A program made the position numbers and the translations under genes. This document shows, piece after piece, positions 18,940 through 28,165 of a DNA stretch of 60,117 bases. Within the stretch, counting starts at the first letter, position 1; the number at the start of each line of letters is the position of its first letter. The notes beneath the pieces are model-generated. The model was given only the letters and a program-made list of their open reading frames with translations, ran no database searches and had not been told where the DNA came from. Origin of the DNA: Candidatus Binatia bacterium (GTDB taxonomy: Bacteria; Desulfobacterota; Binatia; UBA12015); contig JAIEPK010000090.1 of the NCBI GenBank assembly GCA_019749875.1, positions 1 to 60,117 of the forward strand, in the 5' to 3' direction.

Positions 18940-19895
18940 TGCTGCTGGGTGCGGAACCAGTCGATGGTCTTCGCGAGGCCCTCGCGCAGCGGGACCTCGG
19001 CCGTCACGCCGAGCACCTTGCGCATCTTGCTCGCGTCAGGAACGCGGCGCGCGATGTCCTCGTAGCTCGTGCCGTAGACCTGCTCCTTGGTCACGAACTC
19101 GATCGTGCTCTTGCTGCCGGACACCTCGATCATCAGCTTCGCGAGCTCGAGGATCGAGGTCTCGACGTCGGTGCCGATGTTGAACACCTCGCCGTCGGTG
19201 CCCTCGTTCATCCCGGCGGCGATGGTCGCCTGCACGGCGTCGTCGATGTACGTGAAGCAGCGCGTCTGCTTGCCGTCGCCGATCACGGTGAGCGGCTCGT
19301 TGCGCAGCAGCTGGCCCATGAAGATCGTGATGATGCGGCCGACGTCGATCTTGTCGAGGCGCGGGCCGTACACGTTGAAGTAGCGCGTGATGGTCACCGG
19401 CAGGCCGAGCTTGTGGTAGGCGAAGCAGAAGTGCTCGCCGACGGCCTTCGAGGTCGAGTAGCACCAGCGGTCGATCTTCGTGGAGCCGAGCACGCGGTCG
19501 TCGTCCTCGGACCACGGCAGCTTCGGATTGCGGCCGTAGACCTCGGACGTCGAGCTGAACACGACTTTGCGGCCGTACTTGAACGCGACCTTGAGCACGT
19601 TCTGCGTGCCGTTCACGTTGACGTTCAGGACCTCGTAGGGATCGCCGACGTAGTGCTCGACGCCGACCACTGCCGCGAGGTGGTAGACCAGGTCGACCTG
19701 CGCGACCAGCGAGTCGAGGATGTCGAGCGCCATGACGCTGTCGCGCACGACGCGGAAGCGCGGGTGGCCGAGCAGGTGGCGAACCTTGGACGTTCCGCCG
19801 GGCTCGAGAATGAACACCTCGTCGCCGCGCACGAGCAGCGCTTCCGCGAGATGCGATCCGACGAATCCGCCTCCTCCGGTGATCAGCACCTTCAC
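18936..19895 (-). CDS. NAD-dependent SDR epimerase/decarboxylase, ArnA C-terminal-domain-like
   Basis: GTG at 19895; VKVLITGGGGFVGSHLAE (Rossmann), SSTSEVYGRNP, YSTSK, YGTSYEDIARRVPDASKMRKVLG. Confidence 0.8.
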   Translation of the reverse strand: MKVLITGGGGFVGSHLAEALLVRGDEVFILEPGGTSKVRHLLGHPRFRVVRDSVMALDILDSLVAQVDLVYHLAAVVGVEHYVGDPYEVLNVNVNGTQNVLKVAFKYGRKVVFSSTSEVYGRNPKLPWSEDDDRVLGSTKIDRWCYSTSKAVGEHFCFAYHKLGLPVTITRYFNVYGPRLDKIDVGRIITIFMGQLLRNEPLTVIGDGKQTRCFTYIDDAVQATIAAGMNEGTDGEVFNIGTDVETSILELAKLMIEVSGSKSTIEFVTKEQVYGTSYEDIARRVPDASKMRKVLGVTAEVPLREGLAKTIDWFRTQQQ

Positions 19896-19933
19896 GTCGT
19901 CACTCTCCTTGCGTTCGCGTACCGCTCGCGCGG

Positions 19934-20884
19934 TCAGTCCTTCTTCGTCTGCGTAGCGAACCGCGCGCCCGGCGCGAGCCCGGCGGCGCGCGCCCACGTC
20001 GTTCCGGCCACGGCCTCGCCGCCGTCCCAGGCGATGCTGGCGATCTCGATCAGGCCCTCGCCGGTCGCGACCAGCAGCGCGTCGCCGCCGCGGTCGTCCG
20101 CGACGACCGTGCCCGGCGCCGCTCCGGAGCGCGTGGCCGGCCGCGTCTCGGCCCACCACACGAGCACCTTCCGACCGTCGAGCGTCGTGCAGGCCCCCGG
20201 CCAGGGATCGGTCACGGCGCGCACCAGGTTGCGGATCGACTCTGCGGGGCGCGTCCAGTCGATCTCGCCGTCGGCGGGCTTTCGTCCGCCGAAGTACGAC
20301 GATCGAGTGTGGTCCTGCGGCATGCGCGGTGCCGTGCCGTCGATCAGCTTCGGGTAGACCTCGCGCAGCAGGAGGCGCGATTCGGCGGCGAGCTTGCGCG
20401 TCAAGCTGAGCGCGGTGTCGTCGCGCGCGATCGCGATGCGACGCTGTGCGACGATCGCACCGTGGTCGGGCTTCTCGTCCATCTCGTGGAGCGTGATCCC
20501 GGTCTCGCTCTCGCCGTTGACGAGCACCCAGTTGACCGGTGCGCGCCCGCGATACCGCGGCAGGCACGAGCCGTGCAGGTTCAATGCGCCCCGCGACGGC
20601 AGCGCCAGCACGCGCGTCTTCATCATCAGCCGGTAGTAGAACGAGAACAGGAAGTCCGGCTTCACGGCGGCGATGGTCGCGACGCTGTCGTCGGTGTTGA
20701 TGTCGTCCGGAGTCACGACCGGTAGGCCGGCCGAGCGCGCGAGCGCTGCGACGGAGTGAAACCAGATCTTCTCCCCCGGCGCGTCTTCGTGCGTCACCAC
20801 GAGGCCCACGTCGGCCCCCAGGTCGAGGAGCTCGGCGAGGGCCTCGTGGCCCACCTCGCCGTACGCGCAGACGACGTGCGGCAC
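19934..20884 (-). CDS. Formyltransferase, ArnA N-terminal-domain-like
   Basis: 316 aa; LNLHGSCLPRYRGRAPVNWVLVNGESETGITLHEMDEKPDHGAIVAQ is the formyl-THF transferase signature. Confidence 0.85.
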   Translation of the reverse strand: MPHVVCAYGEVGHEALAELLDLGADVGLVVTHEDAPGEKIWFHSVAALARSAGLPVVTPDDINTDDSVATIAAVKPDFLFSFYYRLMMKTRVLALPSRGALNLHGSCLPRYRGRAPVNWVLVNGESETGITLHEMDEKPDHGAIVAQRRIAIARDDTALSLTRKLAAESRLLLREVYPKLIDGTAPRMPQDHTRSSYFGGRKPADGEIDWTRPAESIRNLVRAVTDPWPGACTTLDGRKVLVWWAETRPATRSGAAPGTVVADDRGGDALLVATGEGLIEIASIAWDGGEAVAGTTWARAAGLAPGARFATQTKKD

Positions 20885-20891
20885 GAAGTGC

Positions 20892-21890
20892 TCAGCGCGT
20901 CTCTTGCGGCGGCGTCATCGATTGCGCCACCACCTCGCGGATCCGGTACACCGGCCGACGCCGCACCTCGGCGTAGATCCGCCCGACGTACTCGCCGACC
21001 AGTCCCACCGCGAGCAGCAGCACGCCGACGAAGGCGAACAGGATCGCGAACAGCGTGAACACACCCTCGCTCTCCGGACCGACGATGAAGCGCCGCACCA
21101 TCAGGAACGCGGCGAAGGCGATGCCGGAGAGCGCGACCAGCACGCCCGTCAAGCTCACCATCTGGATCGGCAGCAGCGAGAAGCCGGTGATCAGGTCGAA
21201 GCCCAGACGCATCAGCTTGAGCGGCGAATACTTCGACTCCCCGCGACCGCGCTCCTCGTGCGCGACGTGGATCTCGACCGGGTCGCGCGCGATCATCATC
21301 GCAAGAGCCGGGATGAACATCGACTGCTCGGCGAGCTCGATGATCTCGTCGGTGACCTCGCGCGAGTAGCCGCGCAGCATGCAGCCGTAGTCGCTCATGC
21401 CGACGCCCATGCTGACCGTCGTGACGGTGTTGACCATCGCCGAGACCTGCTTGCGCAGCCACGGATCCTGCCGGTTTTCCCGTACGGACCCGACGACGTC
21501 GTGGCCGCTTCTCAGCTCGGCGAGGATGCGCGGGATCTCGCTCGGCGGGTTCTGCAGATCCGCATCGAGCGTGACGATGTAACGTCCCCGCGCGATCGAG
21601 AAGCCCGCGAGCACCGCCGGGTGCTGTCCGAAGTTTCGCGCGAGCTCGACCGCGACGACCTCGGAGTGCTCGGCCGCGAGCTCGTGCAGGATCTCGCGTG
21701 AGCGGTCGCGCGAGCCGTCGTTCACCAGCACGATCTCCCAGCTCTCGCCATCGAGCGCGGCCGCGACCGCATCGTACAGCTCGTGCAGCGTCGCTTCCTC
21801 GTTGAAGACCGGCACGACGATGGAGATCTCGGGCGCTGCACCGCGCAGGAACGGGCGCGGCCCCGGCGCGCCGACGGAGTACGGGCTCAC
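20892..21890 (-). CDS. arnC: ArnC-like undecaprenyl-phosphate glycosyltransferase
   Basis: GTG at 21890; ISIVVPVFNEEATLHELYDAV, LVNDGSRDRSREIL, ARNFGQHPAVLAGFSIARGRYIVTLDADLQNPPSEIP, two C-terminal TM helices. Confidence 0.87.
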   Translation of the reverse strand: MSPYSVGAPGPRPFLRGAAPEISIVVPVFNEEATLHELYDAVAAALDGESWEIVLVNDGSRDRSREILHELAAEHSEVVAVELARNFGQHPAVLAGFSIARGRYIVTLDADLQNPPSEIPRILAELRSGHDVVGSVRENRQDPWLRKQVSAMVNTVTTVSMGVGMSDYGCMLRGYSREVTDEIIELAEQSMFIPALAMMIARDPVEIHVAHEERGRGESKYSPLKLMRLGFDLITGFSLLPIQMVSLTGVLVALSGIAFAAFLMVRRFIVGPESEGVFTLFAILFAFVGVLLLAVGLVGEYVGRIYAEVRRRPVYRIREVVAQSMTPPQETR

Positions 21891-23080
21891 GCCGCTCCTC
21901 CACCCGCACGACGGGACGCCGCCGACGCGCTGCCGCGCGTATGGCGACGCACGACGCCCGCGAGCGCATCGACCACCGTCGCCACGTCGGCATCGGTCAT
22001 GTCCGGATAGAGCGGCAGCGACAGGATGCGCTGGAAGGCGTCGGTCGCGACCGCGAGCTTGGACGGATCGTCGACCATCGGACGGTAGAGCGTCTGCAGG
22101 TGCAGCGGCACGAAGTGCAGCCCCGGCGCCACACCCTTCTCTTTCAGCTCGGAGATCACCTGGTCGCGGGTCGCCGTGAGCGCCTCCAGCTCGAGCTGCA
22201 CGACCATCAGGTGCCACGCGTTGACGTGCGGATAGGAGGCGCGTTCGAGCGGCGTGACGTGCGGCACGTCCGCGAGCTGCGCGAGGTACTGGTCCGCGAG
22301 CTGCGCGCGGCGCGCGTTCATCTCGCCGAGACGCGCGAGCTGGTGCAGCCCGATCGCCGCCTGCAGGTCGGTGAAGTTGTACTTGAAGCCAGCCTCGACG
22401 ACGTCGTAGGCGCCGGCACCGCGCCCGCCGAAGCGGCTCTCCGCGTTCTGATCGATGCCGTGGAAGCGCAGCCGCTGCGCGCGCGCCGCGATCGCGTCGG
22501 AATCGGTCACCAGCGCGCCGCCCTCGCCCGTGGTGAGATTCTTCGCGGGGTGGAAGCTGAACATCGTCGCGTCGCCGAAGGTTCCGATCGGCTTGCCGCG
22601 GAACGACGCGCCGAGCGCGTGCGCCGCGTCCTCGATGAGCAGCAGACCGTGCTCCTTCGCGAGCGTTGCCAGCGCATCCTCGTCGCAGGGCTGGCCGGCA
22701 AAGTGGACCGGCAGCAGAGCTTTCGTCCGCGGCGTGACCGCCTCGGGGATGCGGCGGCAGTCGATGTTCAGGGTGCCGGGCTCGATGTCGACGAAGACCG
22801 GTCGCGCCCCGGCGTGCAGCAGGACGTTCGCCGTCGAGACCCAAGTCATCGGCGTGGTGATGACCTCGTCACCCGGTCCGATCCCGGCCGCGAGCACCGC
22901 CAGATGCAGCGCCGCCGTCCCCGACGAGGCGCCGAGCGCATGCTTCACGCCCAGAGAAGCGGCGAGCTCGCGCTCGAACCGCTGCGCGCGGGGACCCGTC
23001 GAGAGCCAGCCCGAGCGCAGGCACGCCTCCACCTCGGCGATCTCGGCATCCCCGACGGAAGGGCGCGCGTAAGGAATCAT
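21887..23080 (-). CDS. arnB: ArnB-like DegT/DnrJ/EryC1 aminotransferase
   Basis: MIPYARPSVGDAEIAEVEACLRSGWLSTGPRAQRFERELAA, LIEDAAHALGASFRGKPIGTFGDATMFSFHPAKNLTTGEGG. Confidence 0.87.
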   Translation of the reverse strand: MIPYARPSVGDAEIAEVEACLRSGWLSTGPRAQRFERELAASLGVKHALGASSGTAALHLAVLAAGIGPGDEVITTPMTWVSTANVLLHAGARPVFVDIEPGTLNIDCRRIPEAVTPRTKALLPVHFAGQPCDEDALATLAKEHGLLLIEDAAHALGASFRGKPIGTFGDATMFSFHPAKNLTTGEGGALVTDSDAIAARAQRLRFHGIDQNAESRFGGRGAGAYDVVEAGFKYNFTDLQAAIGLHQLARLGEMNARRAQLADQYLAQLADVPHVTPLERASYPHVNAWHLMVVQLELEALTATRDQVISELKEKGVAPGLHFVPLHLQTLYRPMVDDPSKLAVATDAFQRILSLPLYPDMTDADVATVVDALAGVVRRHTRGSASAASRRAGGGAA

Positions 23081-23239
23081 CTCGGGAGATCCCGCTACCA
23101 GACGCCGACGCACGGCAGCAAATCGCGCGGGCCTCATCGCGCGCTTCCGGGGAGCGTCGGCGATCGCGAGGAAAAATCCATTCCTTCGCCTTGACGCCAT
23201 GACGCGCCGTGTTAACTGCCCATCGGGAGGTACGAGACG

Positions 23240-23680
23240 ATGAGCAGCAAGACCGAAACGTCCATGTGGACGCCGCTGCAGGATGCCGTCGCGCAGGCGC
23301 GCACCCTGGACAAGCAGGCGCGAAAGATCGCCAAACAGACCGCCGACGAGCTCTACAGCCGCTCCGAGGCTTTGCTGACCCAGGCGCAGAAGCGCTCGGC
23401 CAAGACCGTCAAGACGGTGCGCAAGAACGTCGAGGCGGCGCTCGAAACGATCGAGTCGCGGACGGTCCGCTTCTCGGACGTTCCGGACTGGGCGCGAAAG
23501 CAGCTGGACGAAGCCCGCAAGCAGCTGGCCGATGCCGAGACGCAGCTCCGCAAGGGCGTCGAGGTGGTCGCGCGCGGCCTGCACATCGCGCTCGACAAGG
23601 ACGTCGACAGCCTGCGTCGCAAGCTGTCGCACCTCGAGAAGCGGGTGAACGAGCTCGCGGGCGAGAGCAAGGCCGCCTGA
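23240..23680 (+). CDS. Phasin-like coiled-coil protein
   Basis: 146 aa, Lys/Ala/Glu-rich helical protein; MWTPLQDAVAQARTLDKQARKIAKQTADELYSRSEALL, C-terminal LRRKLSHLEKRVNELA coiled coil. Confidence 0.5.
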   Translation: MSSKTETSMWTPLQDAVAQARTLDKQARKIAKQTADELYSRSEALLTQAQKRSAKTVKTVRKNVEAALETIESRTVRFSDVPDWARKQLDEARKQLADAETQLRKGVEVVARGLHIALDKDVDSLRRKLSHLEKRVNELAGESKAA

Positions 23681-23694
23681 CGACGAAACGGACG

Positions 23695-23723
23695 GCGGCG
23701 CAGCCCCGGATCGGGTGCGCCGC
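23695..23723 (+). terminator. Stem-loop 3' of the phasin-like gene
   Basis: GCGGCGCA-N13-TGCGCCGC, followed by agcattt. Confidence 0.45.
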
Positions 23724-23773
23724 AGCATTTCCGTGAACGCTAAGCCAGCGTAGAGACTGGCGAATCGAACGAT

Positions 23774-23796
23774 GGGACCGGCTCACCGCCGGTCCC
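23774..23796. terminator. Intergenic stem-loop between convergent genes
   Basis: GGGACCGGC-tcacc-GCCGGTCCC, perfect 9-bp stem. Confidence 0.5.
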
Positions 23797-23812
23797 CCGA
23801 AGGGAATGCGGC

Positions 23813-24127
23813 TCAGGCCGCCGCGGAGGCCGACGACCCCTTCTTGTCGGCCTTCTTTTCCTTCTTCTCGGACTTGGTCTCGCTCGAGCTGCTGCTCGAG
23901 CCCGAGTCATCGGACTTCGACTCCGAAGCGCCACCGCCGCCACCGCCGTCCTTGCGGCCGTAGTCGGTGATGTACCAGCCGCCGCCCTTCAGGTGGAACG
24001 CGGGGTTGGAGATCAGCTTGGTCACCTTCGCCTTGCAGGTCGGACACTTCTTGAGCGGCCCATCGGTGATCTTCTGCATCTGATCGAAGTCGCCACACTT
24101 CGGGCAGTTGTATTCGTAGATCGGCAT
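23813..24127 (-). CDS. FmdB-family zinc-ribbon protein
   Basis: [56 protein letters not shown], followed by a low-complexity Ser/Lys tail. Confidence 0.9.
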   Translation of the reverse strand: MPIYEYNCPKCGDFDQMQKITDGPLKKCPTCKAKVTKLISNPAFHLKGGGWYITDYGRKDGGGGGGASESKSDDSGSSSSSSETKSEKKEKKADKKGSSASAAA

Positions 24128-24176
24128 CGTCGAGCACTCCTCCGGACCAGCAGGTCTCGCGGAGCTTTAAGAACAC

Positions 24177-24509
24177 CTAGTTGAATTGTCCACCCAGGAT
24201 CGCCGATCCGCCGCCGATGCTCGCCGCGAGCTGATAGAGCGTCTTCACCAGGAACACCTGCAGGAAGGTGATCGCCAGCAGGACCACGATCGGCGTGAAG
24301 TCGACTCCACCGAAGGCCAGCGGCAGCACCCGCCGTACCCGGTACATGACCGGCTCCGTTGCGGAGCGGAGGAAGCGGACGATCGGGTTGTAGGGGTCGG
24401 GGTTGACCCACGACAGCACGGCGCTTGCGATGATGATCCACCAGTAGATGTTCAGCACCGCGTTCACGACGACCGCTGTCGCGACCAGGAAGTTACTCAG
24501 GACGAACAT
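24177..24509 (-). CDS. YggT family membrane protein
   Basis: 110 aa; LNIYWWIIIASAVLSWVNPDPYNPIVRFLRSATEPVMYRVRRVLP. Confidence 0.9.
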   Translation of the reverse strand: MFVLSNFLVATAVVVNAVLNIYWWIIIASAVLSWVNPDPYNPIVRFLRSATEPVMYRVRRVLPLAFGGVDFTPIVVLLAITFLQVFLVKTLYQLAASIGGGSAILGGQFN

Positions 24510-24629
24510 CGGGACGCTCCTCTCCGCGCGAGGGACGACCGCCCCTCGACCCGCCGGGCCCTACCCCACGGTGATCCAATCCCCTGCCGGGTCACGAAGA
24601 ACGTGCCCGGAGTGGGCGCCGGCGATGCG

Positions 24630-25433
24630 CTAGCCAGCCGACAGCTCCTTCGATCGCCGTGCCGCCGAGTCGATCGCCGCTCCGATCGCACGCGCGAAGC
24701 CGCGCGCCTCGAGCGCCTCCAGCCCCGCGAGCGTGGTGCCGCCCGGCGACGTCACCATCGCGCGAAGCTTGTCGGGCGGATCCCCCGACGCGCGCCAGAG
24801 CGTGGCCGCCCCGAACAGGGTCTGCTTCACCAGCCGCTCCGCGAGCGCCGGAGCGAGCCCCGCCGACTCGGCTGCCTTCAGCCATGCTTCGGCGAACGCG
24901 AACACGAAGCCCGGCCCGCTCCCGCTGACCGCGGTGACCGCGTCGAGCAGCGACTCGTCGTCCACCACCACCGCGTCGCCGATGCTGGTGAAGAGGTCGC
25001 GCGCGGCTTCGATGTCGTCCGCGGTCGCGGCCCCGCCACCGACGAGCACGGTGATGCCCTCGCGGACCAGCGCCGGCGTGTTCGGCATCGCCCGCACCAG
25101 GCGACAGCTCGCACCGAGCTTGCGGGCGAGGCTCTTCAGCGTGAAGCCCGCAGCGATGGAAACGACGATCTGCTCCGCACGCACGCGACCGGCGAGCTTG
25201 TCGAGCACGCTCGCGAGCACCTGCGGCTTCACCGCGAGCACCAGCACGTCGGCCGCGCCCACCACCTCGTCGAGGTTCGTCGCGACGCTACCGCCAGTCT
25301 CCTGCGCGAAGCGGTCGCGTGCCGCCGGGTCGGGATCGGTCGCGAGGATGCGCGTCCCCGGCTTGCCGGCCGCGATCCCGCCACCCATCGCACGCGCCAT
25401 GTTGCCGGCGCCGATGAAGCCGACGCAGCTCAC
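24630..25433 (-). CDS. proC: Pyrroline-5-carboxylate reductase
   Basis: GTG at 25433; CVGFIGAGNMARAMGGGI, AVSGSGPGFVFAFAEA, MVTSPGGTTLAGLEALE. Confidence 0.93.
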   Translation of the reverse strand: MSCVGFIGAGNMARAMGGGIAAGKPGTRILATDPDPAARDRFAQETGGSVATNLDEVVGAADVLVLAVKPQVLASVLDKLAGRVRAEQIVVSIAAGFTLKSLARKLGASCRLVRAMPNTPALVREGITVLVGGGAATADDIEAARDLFTSIGDAVVVDDESLLDAVTAVSGSGPGFVFAFAEAWLKAAESAGLAPALAERLVKQTLFGAATLWRASGDPPDKLRAMVTSPGGTTLAGLEALEARGFARAIGAAIDSAARRSKELSAG

Positions 25434-26722
25434 GCGGGAGCTCCCGCCGGGCGCACCCGCGGGCCGAAGATCGCGGTCCCGAGCCGCACCAGAGTGGCGC
25501 CTTCGGCGATCGCCTCCGGATAGTCGTCGCTCATGCCCATGGACAGCTCCGTCACGCGCTCGTAGCCCATGCCGCGCAGATCGTCGACCTGCTGGCGGAG
25601 CGACGCGAACGTACGGCGTGTGGCGGTGGCGTCGGCGTCGAGCGGGCCGATCGTCATGAGCCCGCGCAGCTCGAAGCCTCGCAGCTCCGCGAGCCTCCGG
25701 ACGTGAGCGACGACGTCCTCCGGCGCGACGCCGGCCTTCTTCGGGTCGCGCGCCACGTTCACCTGCAGGAGCCCGCTGACGATCTGGGTCGCGCGTCGTA
25801 CCAGCGCGTCCGCGACCTCGAGGCGGTCGATCGCATGGAACAGATCGAAGCTGCGCACCGCGAGCGCCGCCTTGTTGGTCTGCAGTGGCCCGATGAAGTG
25901 CCAGCGCGTCGTGGCCGCGCCGCCGAGCTGCGCGACTTCGGCACGTTTGCGCGCGCCTTCCTGAACGTAGTTCTCGCCGACGTCGGTGGCCCCAGCCGCG
26001 ATCGCGGCCTGCACCAGAGCCGCGGGATGTCCCTTGGTCACCGCGACCAGGCGACAAGACTCGGGCGAGCGTCCGGCAGCGACGGTACGCGCCGCGACCT
26101 CGCCCTGCACGGCGCGCAGACGCAGAGCGACCGCTTCCGCCGGCAGCGGCGACACCGGCTCCGGGATCCCGAGCCGCCGCGCCGACTCCTCGAGGCCTTC
26201 GAGCGGCAGCCCGATCACACCGGTCACCGAGCCCTGCACGGACGCGACGAAGCGCGCCGCCCCGCCCTGGATCGCGTAGGCGCCTGCCTTGTCGTGCGGC
26301 TCGCCCGTCGCGACGTAGTCGCGGATCTCGCCGTCGGCGAGCTCGCGGAAGCACACCGCGCTGCGCGACACGTCGTGGTGCACGACCTCGCCGCCGCGCG
26401 CCCAGGCGAAGCCCGTCAAGACCAGATGCGACGCCGCGGCGAGACGGGCCAGCATGCGGCACGCGTCTGCGTCGTCCACCGGCTTGCCGAAGATGTCGTC
26501 GCCCTGCGCGACCACCGTGTCGGCGCCGAGCACCCACGCACCCGGATGCTCGCGACTGAGACGCAGCGCCTTGTCGCGCGCGAGCCGGCGCACGTGCGCC
26601 TCGGGATCCTCGTCGCCGAGCCGTCGCTCGTCGATCTCGGCGGGCAGGACGTCGAACGGCCACGTGACGCGCGCGAGGATCTCGCGACGCCGCGGCGACG
26701 CCGACGCGAGGATCACCCGCAT
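25430..26722 (-). CDS. Maf-YggS fusion protein (nucleotide pyrophosphatase + PLP-binding YggS family)
   Basis: One open frame: MRVILASASPRRREILARV...VLGADTVVAQGDDIFGKP (Maf) running through LGIPEPVSPLPAEAVALRLRAVQ into CRLVAVTKGHPA...DVGENYVQEG...WHFIGPLQTNK...LSMGMSDDYPEAIAEGATLVRLGTAIFG (YggS). Confidence 0.82.
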   Translation of the reverse strand: MRVILASASPRRREILARVTWPFDVLPAEIDERRLGDEDPEAHVRRLARDKALRLSREHPGAWVLGADTVVAQGDDIFGKPVDDADACRMLARLAAASHLVLTGFAWARGGEVVHHDVSRSAVCFRELADGEIRDYVATGEPHDKAGAYAIQGGAARFVASVQGSVTGVIGLPLEGLEESARRLGIPEPVSPLPAEAVALRLRAVQGEVAARTVAAGRSPESCRLVAVTKGHPAALVQAAIAAGATDVGENYVQEGARKRAEVAQLGGAATTRWHFIGPLQTNKAALAVRSFDLFHAIDRLEVADALVRRATQIVSGLLQVNVARDPKKAGVAPEDVVAHVRRLAELRGFELRGLMTIGPLDADATATRRTFASLRQQVDDLRGMGYERVTELSMGMSDDYPEAIAEGATLVRLGTAIFGPRVRPAGAPA

Positions 26723-28131
26723 CGCGCTTCGAGGCTCCGCGCGAGCCGCCCGACGACACCGCCGAAGGCGCCGTTCGAGAGCGCGACCACGACGTCGCCC
26801 GGTACCGCCTCGCGCTCGACGAGCTCCACGACGGCGTCGTGCGTCTCGAGCGCACACGCGGCCTGCGCGGTTCGCCCGGCATCGCGCGCGGCTTCCTCGG
26901 GTGAGAAGCGCTCGGACTCCGCGAGCTGGCCCTGGTTGTGCACCGGACCGACGATCACGCGATCCGCGCTGCCGAGCGCCGCACCGATCTCGCGCTGGAA
27001 CGTCCGTCGGCGGCTGGTGTTGGAGCGCGGGTCGAACATCGCCCACAGCCGACGGCCCGGGTAACGGCTCCGCACGGCGGCGATCGTCGCCGCGATCGCC
27101 GTCGGATGGTGCGCGAAGTCGTCGATCAGCGTGATCGGCTCGGCAACGAGGATCTGTTGCCGTCGCCGTACGCCGTGGAAGCTCGCCGCGGCGCGGCGGA
27201 TCGCCTCGGGCTCGACGCCGAGCGCGCGGCAGATCGCCGTCACGCCGAGGACGTTGCGGGCGTTCATCGTGCCGAGCAGCGGCGTCGTGAGCGCGATCTG
27301 CTCCCCTGGACCGGCGGCGACGAAGCGCAGCCCTTCGGGCGTGTCCGAGAGCTCGCGCACCGACCAGTCGGCACCGCGCGACGGATCGTCGCTGAACGTG
27401 AGGAACGGCTTGCCGGCCCGCTGCGCGACGTCGATTGCGTGCGGGAAGTCCGCGCACACCAGCAGCGGCGCGCCGTCGGGCAGCAGACCGATCAGGCGCT
27501 CGAAGCTCTGCTTGACGTGGTCGAGGTCGCGGTAGATGTCGGCGTGGTCGAACTCGACCGCGTTCAGCAACAGCGCCTGCGGGCAGTAGTGGAAGAACTT
27601 GGCTTCCTTGTCGAAGTAGGCGGAGTCGTACTCGTCGCCTTCGAGCACGAACTCGCGCCCGCGACCGAGCGCGTAGCTGCGCGGCAGGTCGAGCGGCATG
27701 CCGCCGATGAACCAGCCAGGATCGCGTCCCGCTTCGCGAAGGACCGTTGCACAGAACGTCGCGGTAGTGGTCTTGCCGTGCGTCCCCGCGATTACCACCG
27801 GCAAGCGCCCGGGCAGGCAGAGCCACTCCAGCGCCTCGGGAAGAGAGATGGTCGGGATGCCCTGCAGGCGCGCCGCGATCGCCTCGGGATTCTTTGCCGG
27901 GATCGCGTTGCCCATGACGACGAGGTCCGGGCGCGGCTCGAGGTTCTCCGCCCGATAGCCCTTCACCACCTGAACCCCGAGGCGCGCCAGCTCGTCGCTC
28001 GCAGGCGGATAGATCTCGAGATCCGAGCCGCGCACCCGGTGCCCGAGCTCCGTCAGGAGACCGGCCAGTGCCGCCATGCCGACGCCACCGATGGCGGTCA
28101 TGTGAATCGACCGTTGCGGAGCGATCTTCAA
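26713..28131 (-). CDS. mpl: UDP-N-acetylmuramate:L-Ala-gamma-D-Glu-meso-DAP ligase
   Basis: 472 aa; IHMTAIGGVGMAALAGLLTELGHRVRGSDLEIYPPASDEL, VIAGTHGKTTTATF, LEGDEYDSAYFDKEAKFFHY. Confidence 0.94.
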   Translation of the reverse strand: MKIAPQRSIHMTAIGGVGMAALAGLLTELGHRVRGSDLEIYPPASDELARLGVQVVKGYRAENLEPRPDLVVMGNAIPAKNPEAIAARLQGIPTISLPEALEWLCLPGRLPVVIAGTHGKTTTATFCATVLREAGRDPGWFIGGMPLDLPRSYALGRGREFVLEGDEYDSAYFDKEAKFFHYCPQALLLNAVEFDHADIYRDLDHVKQSFERLIGLLPDGAPLLVCADFPHAIDVAQRAGKPFLTFSDDPSRGADWSVRELSDTPEGLRFVAAGPGEQIALTTPLLGTMNARNVLGVTAICRALGVEPEAIRRAAASFHGVRRRQQILVAEPITLIDDFAHHPTAIAATIAAVRSRYPGRRLWAMFDPRSNTSRRRTFQREIGAALGSADRVIVGPVHNQGQLAESERFSPEEAARDAGRTAQAACALETHDAVVELVEREAVPGDVVVALSNGAFGGVVGRLARSLEARCG

Positions 28132-28165
28132 CGAGGAGCCCCCATCGTCAGCACAAGAGCGGTCT

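Noticed and set aside
23240-23680. Phasin-like gene as evidence for a PHA operon
   Set aside because: No phaC, phaA, phaB or phaZ nearby; coiled-coil proteins of this kind are easy to over-annotate.
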